From an uncultured Alphaproteobacteria bacterium (GTDB lineage: Bacteria; Pseudomonadota; Alphaproteobacteria; Geminicoccales; Geminicoccaceae), in NCBI GenBank assembly GCA_937926445.1, contig CALBAK010000031.1, forward strand, positions 32,906 to 96,905: a stretch of DNA of 64,000 nt, read 5' to 3'. Within the stretch, counting starts at the first letter, position 1. Each line of letters starts with the position of its first letter. The position numbers and the translations under genes were made by a program. Below the pieces are notes generated by a model. It was not told where the DNA came from. It did no database searches and was given only the letters and a program-made list of their open reading frames with translations. Positions 1-9,888 of the stretch are shown here, piece by piece.

Positions 1-1056
1 ATCGAGGCCGTGGGCGGCTCCTTGAATGCCTGGACCTCGCGCGAGCACACGGCTTTCCACGCCCGGGTCCTGGCCGAGGACGTGCCGCTCGCGGTCGAGC
101 TTCTGGCCGACATCCTGAACGAACCCCTGCTCGACGAAGCCGAGCTCGCCAAGGAGCGCGAGGTCGTGCTGCAGGAGATCGGCCAGGTCGAGGACACGCC
201 GGACGATCTCGTACTCGATCTCCTCCAGGAGCAGGCATTTCCCGACCAGGCGCTCGGCCGCTCGATCCTGGGCCCGGCCGAACTCGTGGCGGGCATGCCG
301 AGATCGGCGCTCGCCGACTTCATGGCGACCCACTACCGGCCCGAGCGCATGCTGCTGGTGGGCGCCGGTGCGGTCGAGCACGAGGCGCTGCTCGCACTCG
401 CCGAACGCTGGTTCGGCGAGCGGACGCCCGGGCCCGCCCGGCCGCTCGAGCCGGCCCGCTATCGGGGCGGGGTGCGGCTCGAGGGACGCGAGCTCGAGCA
501 GGTCCATCTCTGCCTCGGCGTTCAGGGGGTCTCGAACCACGACCCCGATTTCTGGGCGGTCCAGGTGCTGGCCTGCGCGCTCGGCGGCGGCATGTCCTCG
601 CGGCTGTTCCAGGAAGCGCGAGAGAACCGGGGCCTCTGCTACGCGATCGACGCGGTCGCGGCCTCGTATGCCGACACGGGCCTCCTATCGATCTACGCCG
701 GCACGGGCGCCGAGCAGGTCGGGAACCTCCTCGAGGTGGTGGCGAACGAGGTCCGCGGCCTCGTGCGCGAGCCCGATCCGGCCGAGATCGCCCGCGCCAA
801 GGCGCAGCTCAGGGCCGGCCTCTTGATGGCGCTGGAAAGCTGCGCCGCGGTGGCCGACGGCATCGCCCGTCAGCTCCTGATCTACGGCCGACCGATCCCG
901 GTCGAGGAGACGCTCGCCCGGATCGAGGCGGTCGACCTCGAGGCGGTGCGGCGGGCGGGGACGCGGCTGTTCGGGGCGGGGGGCGCCACCACCGCGGTGG
1001 CGATCGGCGAGCTCGAAACGCTTCCCGTACCCGAGCTCGGCCGGGTCGCGGGCTGA
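1..1056 (+). CDS. M16 family zinc peptidase (pitrilysin/processing-peptidase type), 5' end missing
   Basis: The frame is open from base 1, so the first part of the gene, including the HxxEH zinc motif, lies outside the window; 351 residues are visible. The segment AIEAVGGSLNAWTSREHTAF seen at the start (IEAVGGSLNAWTSREHT) normally follows HxxEH closely. The downstream zinc ligand is the glutamate in EREVVLQEI. The rest contains the M16 linker and inactive C-terminal repeat, including GGGMSSRLFQEARENRGLCY, the glycine-rich and R/Y substrate-binding signature. Bacterial members of this size are single-chain peptidases that form two-domain clamshells and cleave unfolded peptides. Family assignment is firm; the substrate is unknown. 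Confidence 0.93.
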   Translation: MEAVGGSLNAWTSREHTAFHARVLAEDVPLAVELLADILNEPLLDEAELAKEREVVLQEIGQVEDTPDDLVLDLLQEQAFPDQALGRSILGPAELVAGMPRSALADFMATHYRPERMLLVGAGAVEHEALLALAERWFGERTPGPARPLEPARYRGGVRLEGRELEQVHLCLGVQGVSNHDPDFWAVQVLACALGGGMSSRLFQEARENRGLCYAIDAVAASYADTGLLSIYAGTGAEQVGNLLEVVANEVRGLVREPDPAEIARAKAQLRAGLLMALESCAAVADGIARQLLIYGRPIPVEETLARIEAVDLEAVRRAGTRLFGAGGATTAVAIGELETLPVPELGRVAG

Positions 1057-1136
1057 GCCGGCGCGTCCGCCGAGGCGAAGGGGCCCGCCGCGAGGGCGCG
1101 CTTGTCGGGGCGAGCCCGGGCGCGTAGGCCCCTGCC

Positions 1137-2792
1137 ATGACGGTCTCGACGGTGCACGGCGAGGGCGGCGGGGCGAGCATCTTCGAGCCCCTGCGCCTGC
1201 CGCGCTTTCGCGCGCTCTGGCTCGCGACGCTGGTCTCCAACCTCGGCTGGCTGATCCAGAGCGTGGGGGCGGCCTGGCTCATGACCGCGCTCGTCGGCAC
1301 CGCCGATATGGTGGCCCTCGTCCAGGCCGCGGTTCAGGCGCCGATCCTCTGCTTTTCGATCCTGGCCGGGGCGGCGGCCGATCTCGTCGACCGCCGGCGG
1401 GTGCTGCTCGCGGCCCAGCTTTTGATGCTCGTGGTCTCGCTCCTGCTCGCGCTGTCGACCGCGCTCGATACGATCGGCCCTTGGTCGCTGCTTTTCCTCA
1501 CCTTCCTCCTGGGCTCCGGGGCGGCGCTTCAGGGCCCGGCCTTCCAGGCCGTGGTCCGCGAGGTCGTGCCGATCGGGGCGCTCGGAGCGGCGGTAGTCCT
1601 GAACGGCGTTTCGTTCAACGCAGCCCGCGCTTTCGGCCCGGCACTCGGGGGTGCCGTCGTCGCCTGGGCCGGGGCTCAGGCGGCCTTCCTTTTGAACGCC
1701 GTCTCTTATCTGCCGCTCGTGGTGGCTCTCACCTTTTGGAAGCGACCGACCGAGGTCGACGATCTGCCGCGCGAGCGGGTGGCGGGTGCGGTTCTCGGAG
1801 CGTTCCGCTACGCCGCCGAGACCCCGGCGATCCGGGCCGTCCTGGTCCGCTCCGCCCTCTTCGCCTTCGCCGCCGCGGCCGCCCTGCCGCTCCTGCCGCT
1901 CGTGGCGCGCGACCGGCTCGCGGGCGGTGCCGCCGAGTACGGCATGCTGTTGGGCCTGTTCGGGCTCGGGGCCATGGCGAGCGGCTTTCTCGTCCATGCG
2001 GTGCGCGAGCGTTACGGGGCCGAGCCCGTGAGCCGGGCGCTGGCACTCCTGTTCGCCGCCGGGCTGCTGGCGCTCGCCTTCGGTCCCGGCTGGCCGACGA
2101 TCGGCCTCGGGCTGCTCGCCTGCGGTGCCGCCTGGATCGGCTCCTTCGCCGGCTTCAACATCGCCGTGCAGACGAGTTCGGCCTTCTGGGTGCAGGCGCG
2201 GACCTTCGCCCTCTACCAGACGGTGATGTTCGGCGCGATGGCACTCGGCTCCTGGTGCTGGGGCGTCGTGGCGGCTGGTGCCGGGGTCCCGACGGCGCTC
2301 GCGATCGCCGCGGTCGTGCTGGCGCTGCAGCCGCTCGTGGCCCGCCTTCGACCTCTGCCGTCGGCGAGCGGGCGCGATCTCGGGCCCGCCCGACGGGTGC
2401 CGGAGCCCGCGCCGGCGCTCGCCTTCGACCCCGAGGAGGGGCCGGTGCTCGTGCAGACGGAGTACCGGGTTCGGCCGGAGGACGCCGCCGCCTTCGTCGC
2501 GGCGATGGACGAGCTCGGGCACATCCGGAAGCGCAACGGCGCGCTGCGCTGGCGCCTGTTCCAGGACACCGACGACCCGGAGCACTGGGTCGAGACCTAT
2601 GTCGTGGCCGACTGGGTGGAGCATCGCCGGCTCGCCCGGAGGACCACCGAGGCCGACCGGGCGGTCGAGCGCCGGATCGCGGCCTTCGACCGGAAGGGTG
2701 CGCCGCTCGTCCGCCGCCTCGTGGCCCGCCGGCGCGACGCGCGTTTCGCGCTCGACGCGAGCGAGCGGGCGGGGGCGGAGGGCCGGGGCTAG
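1137..2792 (+). CDS. MFS_3-type transporter with C-terminal ABM-like domain
   Basis: A 551-residue membrane protein with about ten hydrophobic segments over residues 20-395. It opens with RFRALWLATLVSNLGWLIQSVGAAW, shortened here as RFRALWLATLVSNLG, which is typical of the MFS_3 (enterobactin-exporter-like) branch. Residues about 425-530 are soluble and resemble the antibiotic-biosynthesis-monooxygenase fold (QTEYRVRPEDAAAFVAAM ... LRWRLFQDTDDPEHWVETY) that this branch carries at its C terminus. Probably a drug or siderophore effluxer; substrate unknown. Its stop codon overlaps the stop of the opposing gene in the 4-bp palindrome CTAG at 2789-2792, so there is no room for a separate terminator. 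Confidence 0.88.
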   Translation: MTVSTVHGEGGGASIFEPLRLPRFRALWLATLVSNLGWLIQSVGAAWLMTALVGTADMVALVQAAVQAPILCFSILAGAAADLVDRRRVLLAAQLLMLVVSLLLALSTALDTIGPWSLLFLTFLLGSGAALQGPAFQAVVREVVPIGALGAAVVLNGVSFNAARAFGPALGGAVVAWAGAQAAFLLNAVSYLPLVVALTFWKRPTEVDDLPRERVAGAVLGAFRYAAETPAIRAVLVRSALFAFAAAAALPLLPLVARDRLAGGAAEYGMLLGLFGLGAMASGFLVHAVRERYGAEPVSRALALLFAAGLLALAFGPGWPTIGLGLLACGAAWIGSFAGFNIAVQTSSAFWVQARTFALYQTVMFGAMALGSWCWGVVAAGAGVPTALAIAAVVLALQPLVARLRPLPSASGRDLGPARRVPEPAPALAFDPEEGPVLVQTEYRVRPEDAAAFVAAMDELGHIRKRNGALRWRLFQDTDDPEHWVETYVVADWVEHRRLARRTTEADRAVERRIAAFDRKGAPLVRRLVARRRDARFALDASERAGAEGRG

Positions 2793-3412
2793 GGCGGGAA
2801 CCAGCGCCGCAGCGCGCTGCGCAGGCGGGTGAAGGCCGGGTCCTTGCACCGTGTGAGGTCGACCGAGGCGGCGAAGCGGCGGAACTGGGCCGAGGAAGCG
2901 GGTATCCGCAGACGATCCCGCAGGCGCGCGAGCCGTGCTTTCGGGTCGTTGCCCGAGAGCCTTCTCAACTCCTCGATCGTGGCCTCGAGTGTCGAACGCG
3001 CACCCGACGCGAGTTCGGTCTCGAACGTCCGCCGAAGCGCCTTCGCGTCGGACCAGAACCAGATCTCGAGTTCGGGTTCGATCGCGATCACCGCGAAGCG
3101 GCCGTCGTCCCACCCGTTGTGCTTGAGATTGTCGGCTATCCCCCGTTCGATCCCGGCTCTGCCCGGAGCTCCGTCCCACGCGCAATCCAGGAGGACCACG
3201 AGATGGTCGTGGGTTCGAAGATAGGGCCGAGCGAGTTCGTGGGCTCGTTTGAAAAGACCGGGATCTTTCTGCCCCGGCGGCACCACGAGGTCCCGATCCT
3301 CGATGCCGACGGGACGACAACCGAACGAGCGGGCCCAATCGTCCCGGCCGAAGAGGCCGAGAAGGGCCTCCTTCATGTCCTTGTCGGCCAGGATGAAGAG
3401 CAGCGGTCTCAA
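2789..3412 (-). CDS. small TOPRIM-like protein partnered with an AAA ATPase (candidate immunity effector)
   Basis: A 207-residue soluble protein. The likely start is TTG at 3412-3410, which overlaps the TGA of the upstream ATPase gene (TTGA), implying translational coupling. The layout suggests a TOPRIM-like alpha/beta fold. A hydrophobic strand with an acidic residue comes first (LLFILADKDMKEALLGLF, residues 4-21), then an acidic pair DCAWDG (Asp76, Asp80), then a strand with clustered glutamates IEPELEIWFW (residues 111-120). DUF4276-like proteins and the AriB subunit of PARIS are arranged in a comparable way, but I cannot confirm homology from sequence alone. The classic N-terminal TOPRIM glutamate is not obvious; an Asp occupies that region. 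Function is inferred from partner and architecture only. Confidence 0.6.
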   Translation of the reverse strand: MRPLLFILADKDMKEALLGLFGRDDWARSFGCRPVGIEDRDLVVPPGQKDPGLFKRAHELARPYLRTHDHLVVLLDCAWDGAPGRAGIERGIADNLKHNGWDDGRFAVIAIEPELEIWFWSDAKALRRTFETELASGARSTLEATIEELRRLSGNDPKARLARLRDRLRIPASSAQFRRFAASVDLTRCKDPAFTRLRSALRRWFPP

Positions 3413-4671
3413 CCGAGGACGCCGCTCGCGAAGAGGAGCGAGAGATCGACGTCCTCGCGCCATTCGCGCAGTCTCGGATGTCGATCGCCGCGCACGATGT
3501 CGACCGCGCCGGTCGCGTCCTTGCCGAAACAGAGCAGGTCGCGAGGTTCCACAAGTCCCAAGACGACGGGTGAGTGAGAGGCGCACAGGACCTGGGCCGA
3601 ATAGATGCTTCTCAGGGACTGGAGGACGGGCTCGACTGCCTGCGGGTGTAGCCCGTTCTCCGGTTCCTCGATCAGGACGAGGGACGCGGGCAGGGGGGCG
3701 TAGGCCAGGAACGTCAGAGCCAGGAGCCGCAAGGTGCCGTCCGAAACCGACCATGCCGGTACCGAAAGGCCGCCCCGATAGCGCACGAGGAGATAGCGGG
3801 AGCGATCCTCCTCGCGCTCCCGGGTTTCGATGGCTTCGATGTCGGGAAGTGCGGTTCGAACGTGATCCTGCCAGGCTTCGAGCTTCTCCGGTGCGTCCCG
3901 CGCGACCCGCTCGATCATCCACGGCAGATTGGAGCCGTCCGGGGCCAACGCGGCGGCGAGACCCGCAGGGGCTGGTCTCCGCATGGCGTGCGCATTCAGC
4001 GAAACGACGAAGATCCGCTCGGCCAACAGCCTCTTGGCGAAGAGCGCGGAGGGGAAGTTGCCTTCGTCCTCGGGCAAGCCCGCGAGGGTGCTGCGCAGCG
4101 AGCCGAGTTTGAAGGGCGTGACCCATCGCTTGGTTTCGCTCGTGAAGCGGTCGGTCTTGCTCGTTTTCTCGACGACCTTTTTCCAATCCTCGGGAATCTT
4201 CGAACGGGGTTCGTGAACGACGTTCTCGATGTCTGCCAAGGGCAGAGGAAACTGATCGCGAACGCGATCTTCGGGCTCGCCCGGAGGTCCCTTCAGCGCG
4301 AAAAAAGTCTCGAGCGCGATGCTGACTTCCGGGCCCGACGCGATCGCCAGCTCGTACCGACCGGCCTTGTGAGCCGAACGGTTTGCCACATCGTCGGGCA
4401 GCTCGAACTCGAGCGCGATCTCGATCCGCGCGCCGCGTTTCTGCCAGGTGAGTTCGCGGGGGTCGGCGCATCGTGGGCCGATCCCCAGCCGCGGGTCACC
4501 GAAGAACGCGCGCGGCACGTCGGCGACCAGAACGTCGCGCACGAAAGCCAGCGCGTCGAAGAAGGTGCTCTTGCCGCTGGCGTTGGGGCCGATCAGCAGA
4601 TGGAAGCGATCGAGCTGGACATCGACCGCGCGCAGGGCCCGATAGTTGCGGATCTGGACCCGCCGGATCAT
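3409..4671 (-). CDS. AAA_15/AAA_21 (OLD/ABC-like) ATPase
   Basis: A 420-residue SMC/ABC-like ATPase. The N terminus MIRRVQIRNYRALRAVDVQL leads into Walker A GPNASGKST (residues 28-36). The C-terminal part has a signature-like SDGTLRLLAL (about 308-318), Walker B LVLIEEPENGLHP (331-343) and the H-loop ASHSPVVLGL (about 364-373). These features place it with the AAA_15/AAA_21 ATPases found in OLD nucleases, PARIS (AriA) and retron-type defence systems. It has no TOPRIM nuclease domain of its own; the gene immediately downstream may supply one. It begins 4 bp after the purA stop with GAGG overlapping that stop, so it is probably transcribed with purA. Biological role not demonstrated. Confidence 0.85.
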   Translation of the reverse strand: MIRRVQIRNYRALRAVDVQLDRFHLLIGPNASGKSTFFDALAFVRDVLVADVPRAFFGDPRLGIGPRCADPRELTWQKRGARIEIALEFELPDDVANRSAHKAGRYELAIASGPEVSIALETFFALKGPPGEPEDRVRDQFPLPLADIENVVHEPRSKIPEDWKKVVEKTSKTDRFTSETKRWVTPFKLGSLRSTLAGLPEDEGNFPSALFAKRLLAERIFVVSLNAHAMRRPAPAGLAAALAPDGSNLPWMIERVARDAPEKLEAWQDHVRTALPDIEAIETREREEDRSRYLLVRYRGGLSVPAWSVSDGTLRLLALTFLAYAPLPASLVLIEEPENGLHPQAVEPVLQSLRSIYSAQVLCASHSPVVLGLVEPRDLLCFGKDATGAVDIVRGDRHPRLREWREDVDLSLLFASGVLG

Positions 4672-4675
4672 CGCC

Positions 4676-5980
<1,305 letters not shown>

Positions 5981-6058
5981 GGCGTTCCTCCCGCCCGCTC
6001 GAGCGCAGCCGCGGGCTTCTAACCAGCGGGCGCGGGCGAGGCCAGAGCCCCGCGGCGG

Positions 6059-7573
6059 TCAGACCGTGTCGGTCGCGACGGTCGGCTCCGTGCGGCGCAG
6101 CCGGCGGGCGAAGACGATCGCGAGCGGGGCGAGCCAGACGGCGATCGTGATCGCCCCGAGCGCACCGGCGAGCGGCCGCTCGAAGAAGGCCAGGAACGAG
6201 CCGTCGGACTTCATCATCGAGGTCAGGAAGTTCTCCTGGACCATCGGGCCGAGGACGAGGCCCAGGACGAGCGGGGCGACCGGGATGCCGTTCTCCTCCA
6301 TGAGCCAGCCGAGCAGGCCCATGACCAACATGACCCAGACCGAGAACATGGTGTTGGTCATCGCGAAGGCACCGACGATGCAGAACAAGAGGATGATCGG
6401 CATCAACACTTCGCGCGGGATCGCGAGCAGCCGCCGGGCGAGACGGATCGCGAGGAGCCCCAACGGGACCAGGAGGAGGTTGGCGAGAAAGAACGCGAAG
6501 AAGACGGCGTAGACGAGCTCGGGCTGGTGGAGGAAGACGGCCGGGCCGGGCGTGAGCCCCTTCATGAACAACACGCCGATGACGATCGCGGTGATCGAAT
6601 CGCCGGGGATGCCGAACACGGTCGCCGGCACATAGGCCGCGGCCAGGCTCGCATTGTTGGCGGCCGCCCCGCCGGCGATCGCTCCGGCGTCGCCGTCCGG
6701 ATCGGGCCGGCGGGCGGTGCGGCGGCGGGCCATCGCGAAGGCGATCCAGGCGGCGATGTCGGCCCCCGCCCCTGGCAGCGCGCCGATTGCCACCCCCAGG
6801 GCCTTGCCGCGTGCCACAGCGAGGCGCTGGCGCCAGAGAAGCGGGAGCACACCGCAGAACACGTTGCCGATGCGTCCATCGCTCTCGAGCCGCAACCGCT
6901 CGGCGGTGGCGGCGAAGCGGAGGATCTCGGCGAGCGCGAACATGCCGATCAGGACCGGCACGAGGCCGAGCCCGCCCACCAGATCGACATTGTCGAAGGT
7001 GAAGCGGGTGACGCCCGTCACCGGGTCGAGCCCGACGGTAGAGAACAGGAGGCCGAGGAGGAGCGCGATCGCCCCTTTGACGGGCTTCGGTCCGGCTACG
7101 AAGGCAGCGCAGGAGAGACCGAGACAGGCGAGCCAGAAATATTCGAAGGTCGAAAAGCCGAGGGCCACCTCGGCGAGCGCCGGGGCGGCGAGGGTGAGCA
7201 CGAGCGCTCCGAAGAGCCCGCCCACGGCCGAGGCCAGAAGACAGGTGCCGAGCCCGAGCTCGACCCGACCCTCGCGGGTGAGCCGATAGAGTGCGTCGGC
7301 ATAGGCCGCAGAGGCCGGCGTGCCCGGCATGCGCAGGAGGGCGGAAGGGATGTCGCCCGCGAAGATCGCCATGGCGGAAGCGGTGATCATCGCCGCGATC
7401 GCCGGCACGGGCTCCATGTAGAAGGTCAAGGGCACGAGCAGGGCCGTGGCCATGGTCGCGGTGAGACCCGGCACGGCCCCCACGAACAAGCCGAACAGGC
7501 CCGCGGTCACCATCACCGCGAGGGTCTGGGGGGCGAACAGGATGGCGAGTGCGCCCGCGATCACCTCGGCCAA
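6059..7573 (-). CDS. tctA: tripartite tricarboxylate transporter large permease TctA
   Basis: A 504-residue polytopic protein with about 11-12 hydrophobic stretches. The TctA hallmarks are the glycine-rich GLFVGAVPGLTATMATALLVP near residue 30 (quoted part: GLFVGAVPGLTATMA) and the matching second-half GALPGAGADIAAWIAF, followed by FGIPGDSITAIVIGVL. It starts at TTG 7573-7571 behind GGGGAGG. It forms the large membrane subunit of a secondary transporter fed by a periplasmic binding protein, for citrate-like or other organic acids. It is third in the order tctC-tctB-tctA, the canonical complete set. Substrate cannot be read from sequence. Confidence 0.95.
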   Translation of the reverse strand: MAEVIAGALAILFAPQTLAVMVTAGLFGLFVGAVPGLTATMATALLVPLTFYMEPVPAIAAMITASAMAIFAGDIPSALLRMPGTPASAAYADALYRLTREGRVELGLGTCLLASAVGGLFGALVLTLAAPALAEVALGFSTFEYFWLACLGLSCAAFVAGPKPVKGAIALLLGLLFSTVGLDPVTGVTRFTFDNVDLVGGLGLVPVLIGMFALAEILRFAATAERLRLESDGRIGNVFCGVLPLLWRQRLAVARGKALGVAIGALPGAGADIAAWIAFAMARRRTARRPDPDGDAGAIAGGAAANNASLAAAYVPATVFGIPGDSITAIVIGVLFMKGLTPGPAVFLHQPELVYAVFFAFFLANLLLVPLGLLAIRLARRLLAIPREVLMPIILLFCIVGAFAMTNTMFSVWVMLVMGLLGWLMEENGIPVAPLVLGLVLGPMVQENFLTSMMKSDGSFLAFFERPLAGALGAITIAVWLAPLAIVFARRLRRTEPTVATDTV

Positions 7574-7618
7574 GGCCGACCTCCCCGGGCAGCGTCGGAT
7601 CTCATGCGGCTCGCTCGT

Positions 7619-8107
7619 TCACCGCCAGGAGAGGCTGCCCGAGAAGGGCTCGAGCAGGCCCCAAGGCAACGGGACCAGGAGGAGCTCGGCGAAGGCCTGG
7701 TGGACGAGGAGCGTGGCGATCAGGGCGATCGGCAGCGCGGCCCAGGGGCGGCCCCAGAGCCGGCCGATCAGGATCCAGAGCAGGAAAAACGCGGTCGGTA
7801 GGAAGCCCAGCCGATCGGCCAGCAGCGCATAGGCGACGACGGCGCCCGCGACCAGCGCCAGATCGAGCAGATGGCGCGGGGCGCGGGTCCACTCGGCCGC
7901 TTCGAACCATCGCCCGCGCCCGCCGGCCAAAAGCCCCTGGACGACGAGAACGAGCCCGCAGCCGGCCAACAAGATCCCGATCAGGCCCGGGAAGAAGCCG
8001 GGCCCGTAGCGGAAATAGGCCATGGTCGGGAACTGCTGGGCGCCGGCCCAGACCGCGAGGCCGAGTGCGACCACCACGAGCCCGAGCGGGAGATCGCCGA
8101 GCCGCAC
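7619..8107 (-). CDS. tctB: tripartite tricarboxylate transporter small permease TctB
   Basis: A 162-residue protein with four predicted membrane helices (residues about 6-24, 38-58, 80-100 and a split region 105-145). TctB family features are the RLGDLPLGLVVVALGLAVW opening and the GPGFFPGLIGILLAGCG motif after the first helix. It starts at GTG 8107-8105. It is the small membrane subunit that associates with TctA. It lies between the binding-protein gene and tctA, 45 bp upstream of the tctA start, so co-transcription is expected. Confidence 0.92.
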   Translation of the reverse strand: MRLGDLPLGLVVVALGLAVWAGAQQFPTMAYFRYGPGFFPGLIGILLAGCGLVLVVQGLLAGGRGRWFEAAEWTRAPRHLLDLALVAGAVVAYALLADRLGFLPTAFFLLWILIGRLWGRPWAALPIALIATLLVHQAFAELLLVPLPWGLLEPFSGSLSWR

Positions 8108-8152
8108 CCTCGTCCTCGTCGCCTGCGGTCGACCGCCCGCCGGCCGCGCGCC

Positions 8153-9118
8153 TCAGCCCTTGATCATGCCGAGCGCGGTCATGATCCGCTTGGTGTCCTC
8201 CTCGTGCTGGCGGAGGAAGGCGGCGAACTCGGCGCGGTCGCGCCAGCGGATGCCGAAGCCGCGGGCGTTCATCTGCGAGCGGAACTCCTCGCTCTCGACG
8301 ATGTGCTTCAAGGCCGCCTCGAGCTTGCTCACGACCTCCTCGGGCAGGCCCGCAGGCCCGGCGATGCCGCGGAACGCTCCACCTTCGAAGGTCTTGCCCA
8401 TGAGCTCCTTGACCGTGGGCACGTTCGGGAAGGCGGCGATCCGCGCCTCGGAAAGAACCACGAGCGGCCGGACCTTGCCGGCCTCGATCAGGGGACCGGC
8501 CTCGGGCAGCGAGCAGGCGACGAAGTCGACCCCGCCCGCGACGAGCTCCTGCAGGCCGGCGGCCGCGCCGCGCGAGGGGATGCGCACGAGCTTCTGCGCC
8601 TCGATCCCGGCCTCGAGCATCATGCCGGTCACCGGGATGTCCCAGGAGCCGGCGCAGCCGCCCCCGCAGGACATCTTGAAGCGCGCCGGATCGGCCTTGA
8701 TCGCGGCCAGCGCCTGGTCGAGGCTCTGGTAGGGCGAATCGGCACGGGTGTGGAAGGCGGCCGGGTCGAAATTGTACTGCGCGACCGGGGTGAACTTGTC
8801 GGCGGAGATGTCGCCCTGACCCATGAGCTTCATCTGGGCGAAGGGGAAGATCGTGCCGATCGTGTACCCGTCCGGCCGGGCGGTCATGATCATGGTATGG
8901 CCGACCACTCCACCGCCCTCGCCGTTGTTCACCACGTTGAACGGTTTGCCGAAGATGTCCTGGAGCTGCTTGGCGAGCATGCGCGCGGTCGCGTCCGTGC
9001 CGCCACCGGCCCCTGCCGGGACGACGATGGTGACCGCCCGCTCGGGCCAAGCGGCCTCCGCTGCACCACCCGCGGCGAGGGCGCCCGCGAGCACCGCCAC
9101 CGCCCAGACCTTCTTCAT
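8153..9118 (-). CDS. tctC: tripartite tricarboxylate transporter substrate-binding protein TctC (Bug family)
   Basis: A 321-residue periplasmic protein. The start at ATG 9118-9116 gives a Sec signal peptide, MKKVWAVAVLAGALAAGGAA, with likely cleavage after AEA. The mature part begins AWPERAVTIVVPAGAGGGTDATAR, of which VVPAGAGGGTDATAR is the Bug/TctC motif after the first beta strand. It also has NVVNNGEGGGVVGH and a central VPTVKELMG motif. It captures an organic anion in the periplasm and delivers it to TctB/TctA, whose genes follow. The family is large with very varied ligands (carboxylates, nicotinate, aromatic acids), so the substrate is open. Confidence 0.95.
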   Translation of the reverse strand: MKKVWAVAVLAGALAAGGAAEAAWPERAVTIVVPAGAGGGTDATARMLAKQLQDIFGKPFNVVNNGEGGGVVGHTMIMTARPDGYTIGTIFPFAQMKLMGQGDISADKFTPVAQYNFDPAAFHTRADSPYQSLDQALAAIKADPARFKMSCGGGCAGSWDIPVTGMMLEAGIEAQKLVRIPSRGAAAGLQELVAGGVDFVACSLPEAGPLIEAGKVRPLVVLSEARIAAFPNVPTVKELMGKTFEGGAFRGIAGPAGLPEEVVSKLEAALKHIVESEEFRSQMNARGFGIRWRDRAEFAAFLRQHEEDTKRIMTALGMIKG

Positions 9119-9158
9119 TATTTCCGCCTCCCTGGAAACGTCGTCATGCCGGGCCGGC

Positions 9159-9888
9159 TTAGGAGCGACCGCGGCAGGGTGCAAGCGGCGCTTCGGCAGA
9201 CCTCTCCCGCACCCGCGGCCGGAGCTCAGCGCCAGCCGCGGGCGCGGGCTTCGGCTCCCCTCTCGCGGTCGAGAAGGGGGGCTTGCCGAGTGCTTCGCGC
9301 ACGGCCTCGGCCGGGTCGTGCTCGATCTCCCCACCGGCCGGGGGGAAGCCGGTCGGCGTCTCGCTCGGGGTCAGGGCCACCAGGGCGGCGACCGGCCAGC
9401 TCCCCTCCGGACTGTGGCACAGGATCGCGATTCCCGGCTGCGGCCCGCCGGAAACCTCGAGCTCGCGGCAGTAGCGGCCCGGACCGCGCTCGAGCGTGCC
9501 CAAAAGTAGCGCCGTGGCGCCACCGGAAGCGCCACGCTCTCGCCGCTCGCACCGCGCTCGACGAGCGTGCGCACGGGCTCGCTTTCGAGCAGAGCGGCGA
9601 GCGTCGTCGTCGGGGCCGGGGCCTCGCCGCCCCGCCGCCGGCCGGGACCAGACGCCCGAGGGCGAAGCCCGGGACCAGTGCCAAGGAGGCGGCACGGGCG
9701 CGGATCGCCGCCACCAGCCGGTCGGGCACCGGCTCCTCGAGGACCGCGTCGAAGGCGACCCGCAAGAGCGCCCGGTCGGCCTCGAACCGCGCCACCTCGG
9801 CGGAAAGCCGTGGATCGGCGGCGATCCGTGGGGCGAGCGCGGCCGCCGTCTCGGGTGGCAAGGCTTCGTCGGCGAAGGCCATCAGCAT
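9159..9888 (-). pseudogene. anti-sigma factor (RskA/ChrR-like), reading frame broken twice
   Basis: The gene starts at the sigma-factor stop, with ATG at 9888-9886 or 9882-9880 (the latter sharing TGATG). The first segment is anti-sigma-like: MLMAFADEALPPETAAALAP and a following helical region to about 9630. After a GC-rich run near 9630-9620 the sense continues in a second frame (LAALLESEPVRTLVERGASG). Near 9522 it moves to a third frame carrying the typical C-terminal domain (LERGPGRYCRELEVSG, then AILCHSPEGSWPVAALVAL) to the stop at 9159. Both shifts would be repaired by adding one base. Either this is a pseudogene or the assembly has lost single bases; I cannot tell which. The conserved Cys residues are intact across the frames. 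Confidence 0.6.

Noticed and set aside
882..3554. An 890-codon open frame on the minus strand across the MFS gene
   Set aside because: Its translation is Arg/Gly/Pro-rich without domains and lies opposite a clear MFS_3 gene; long antisense frames are expected at this GC content.
2789..4671. Calling the ATPase pair a full MADS or PARIS system
   Set aside because: No methyltransferase, specificity subunit or kinase is present, and AriB-specific features could not be verified by eye; kept only as a candidate.
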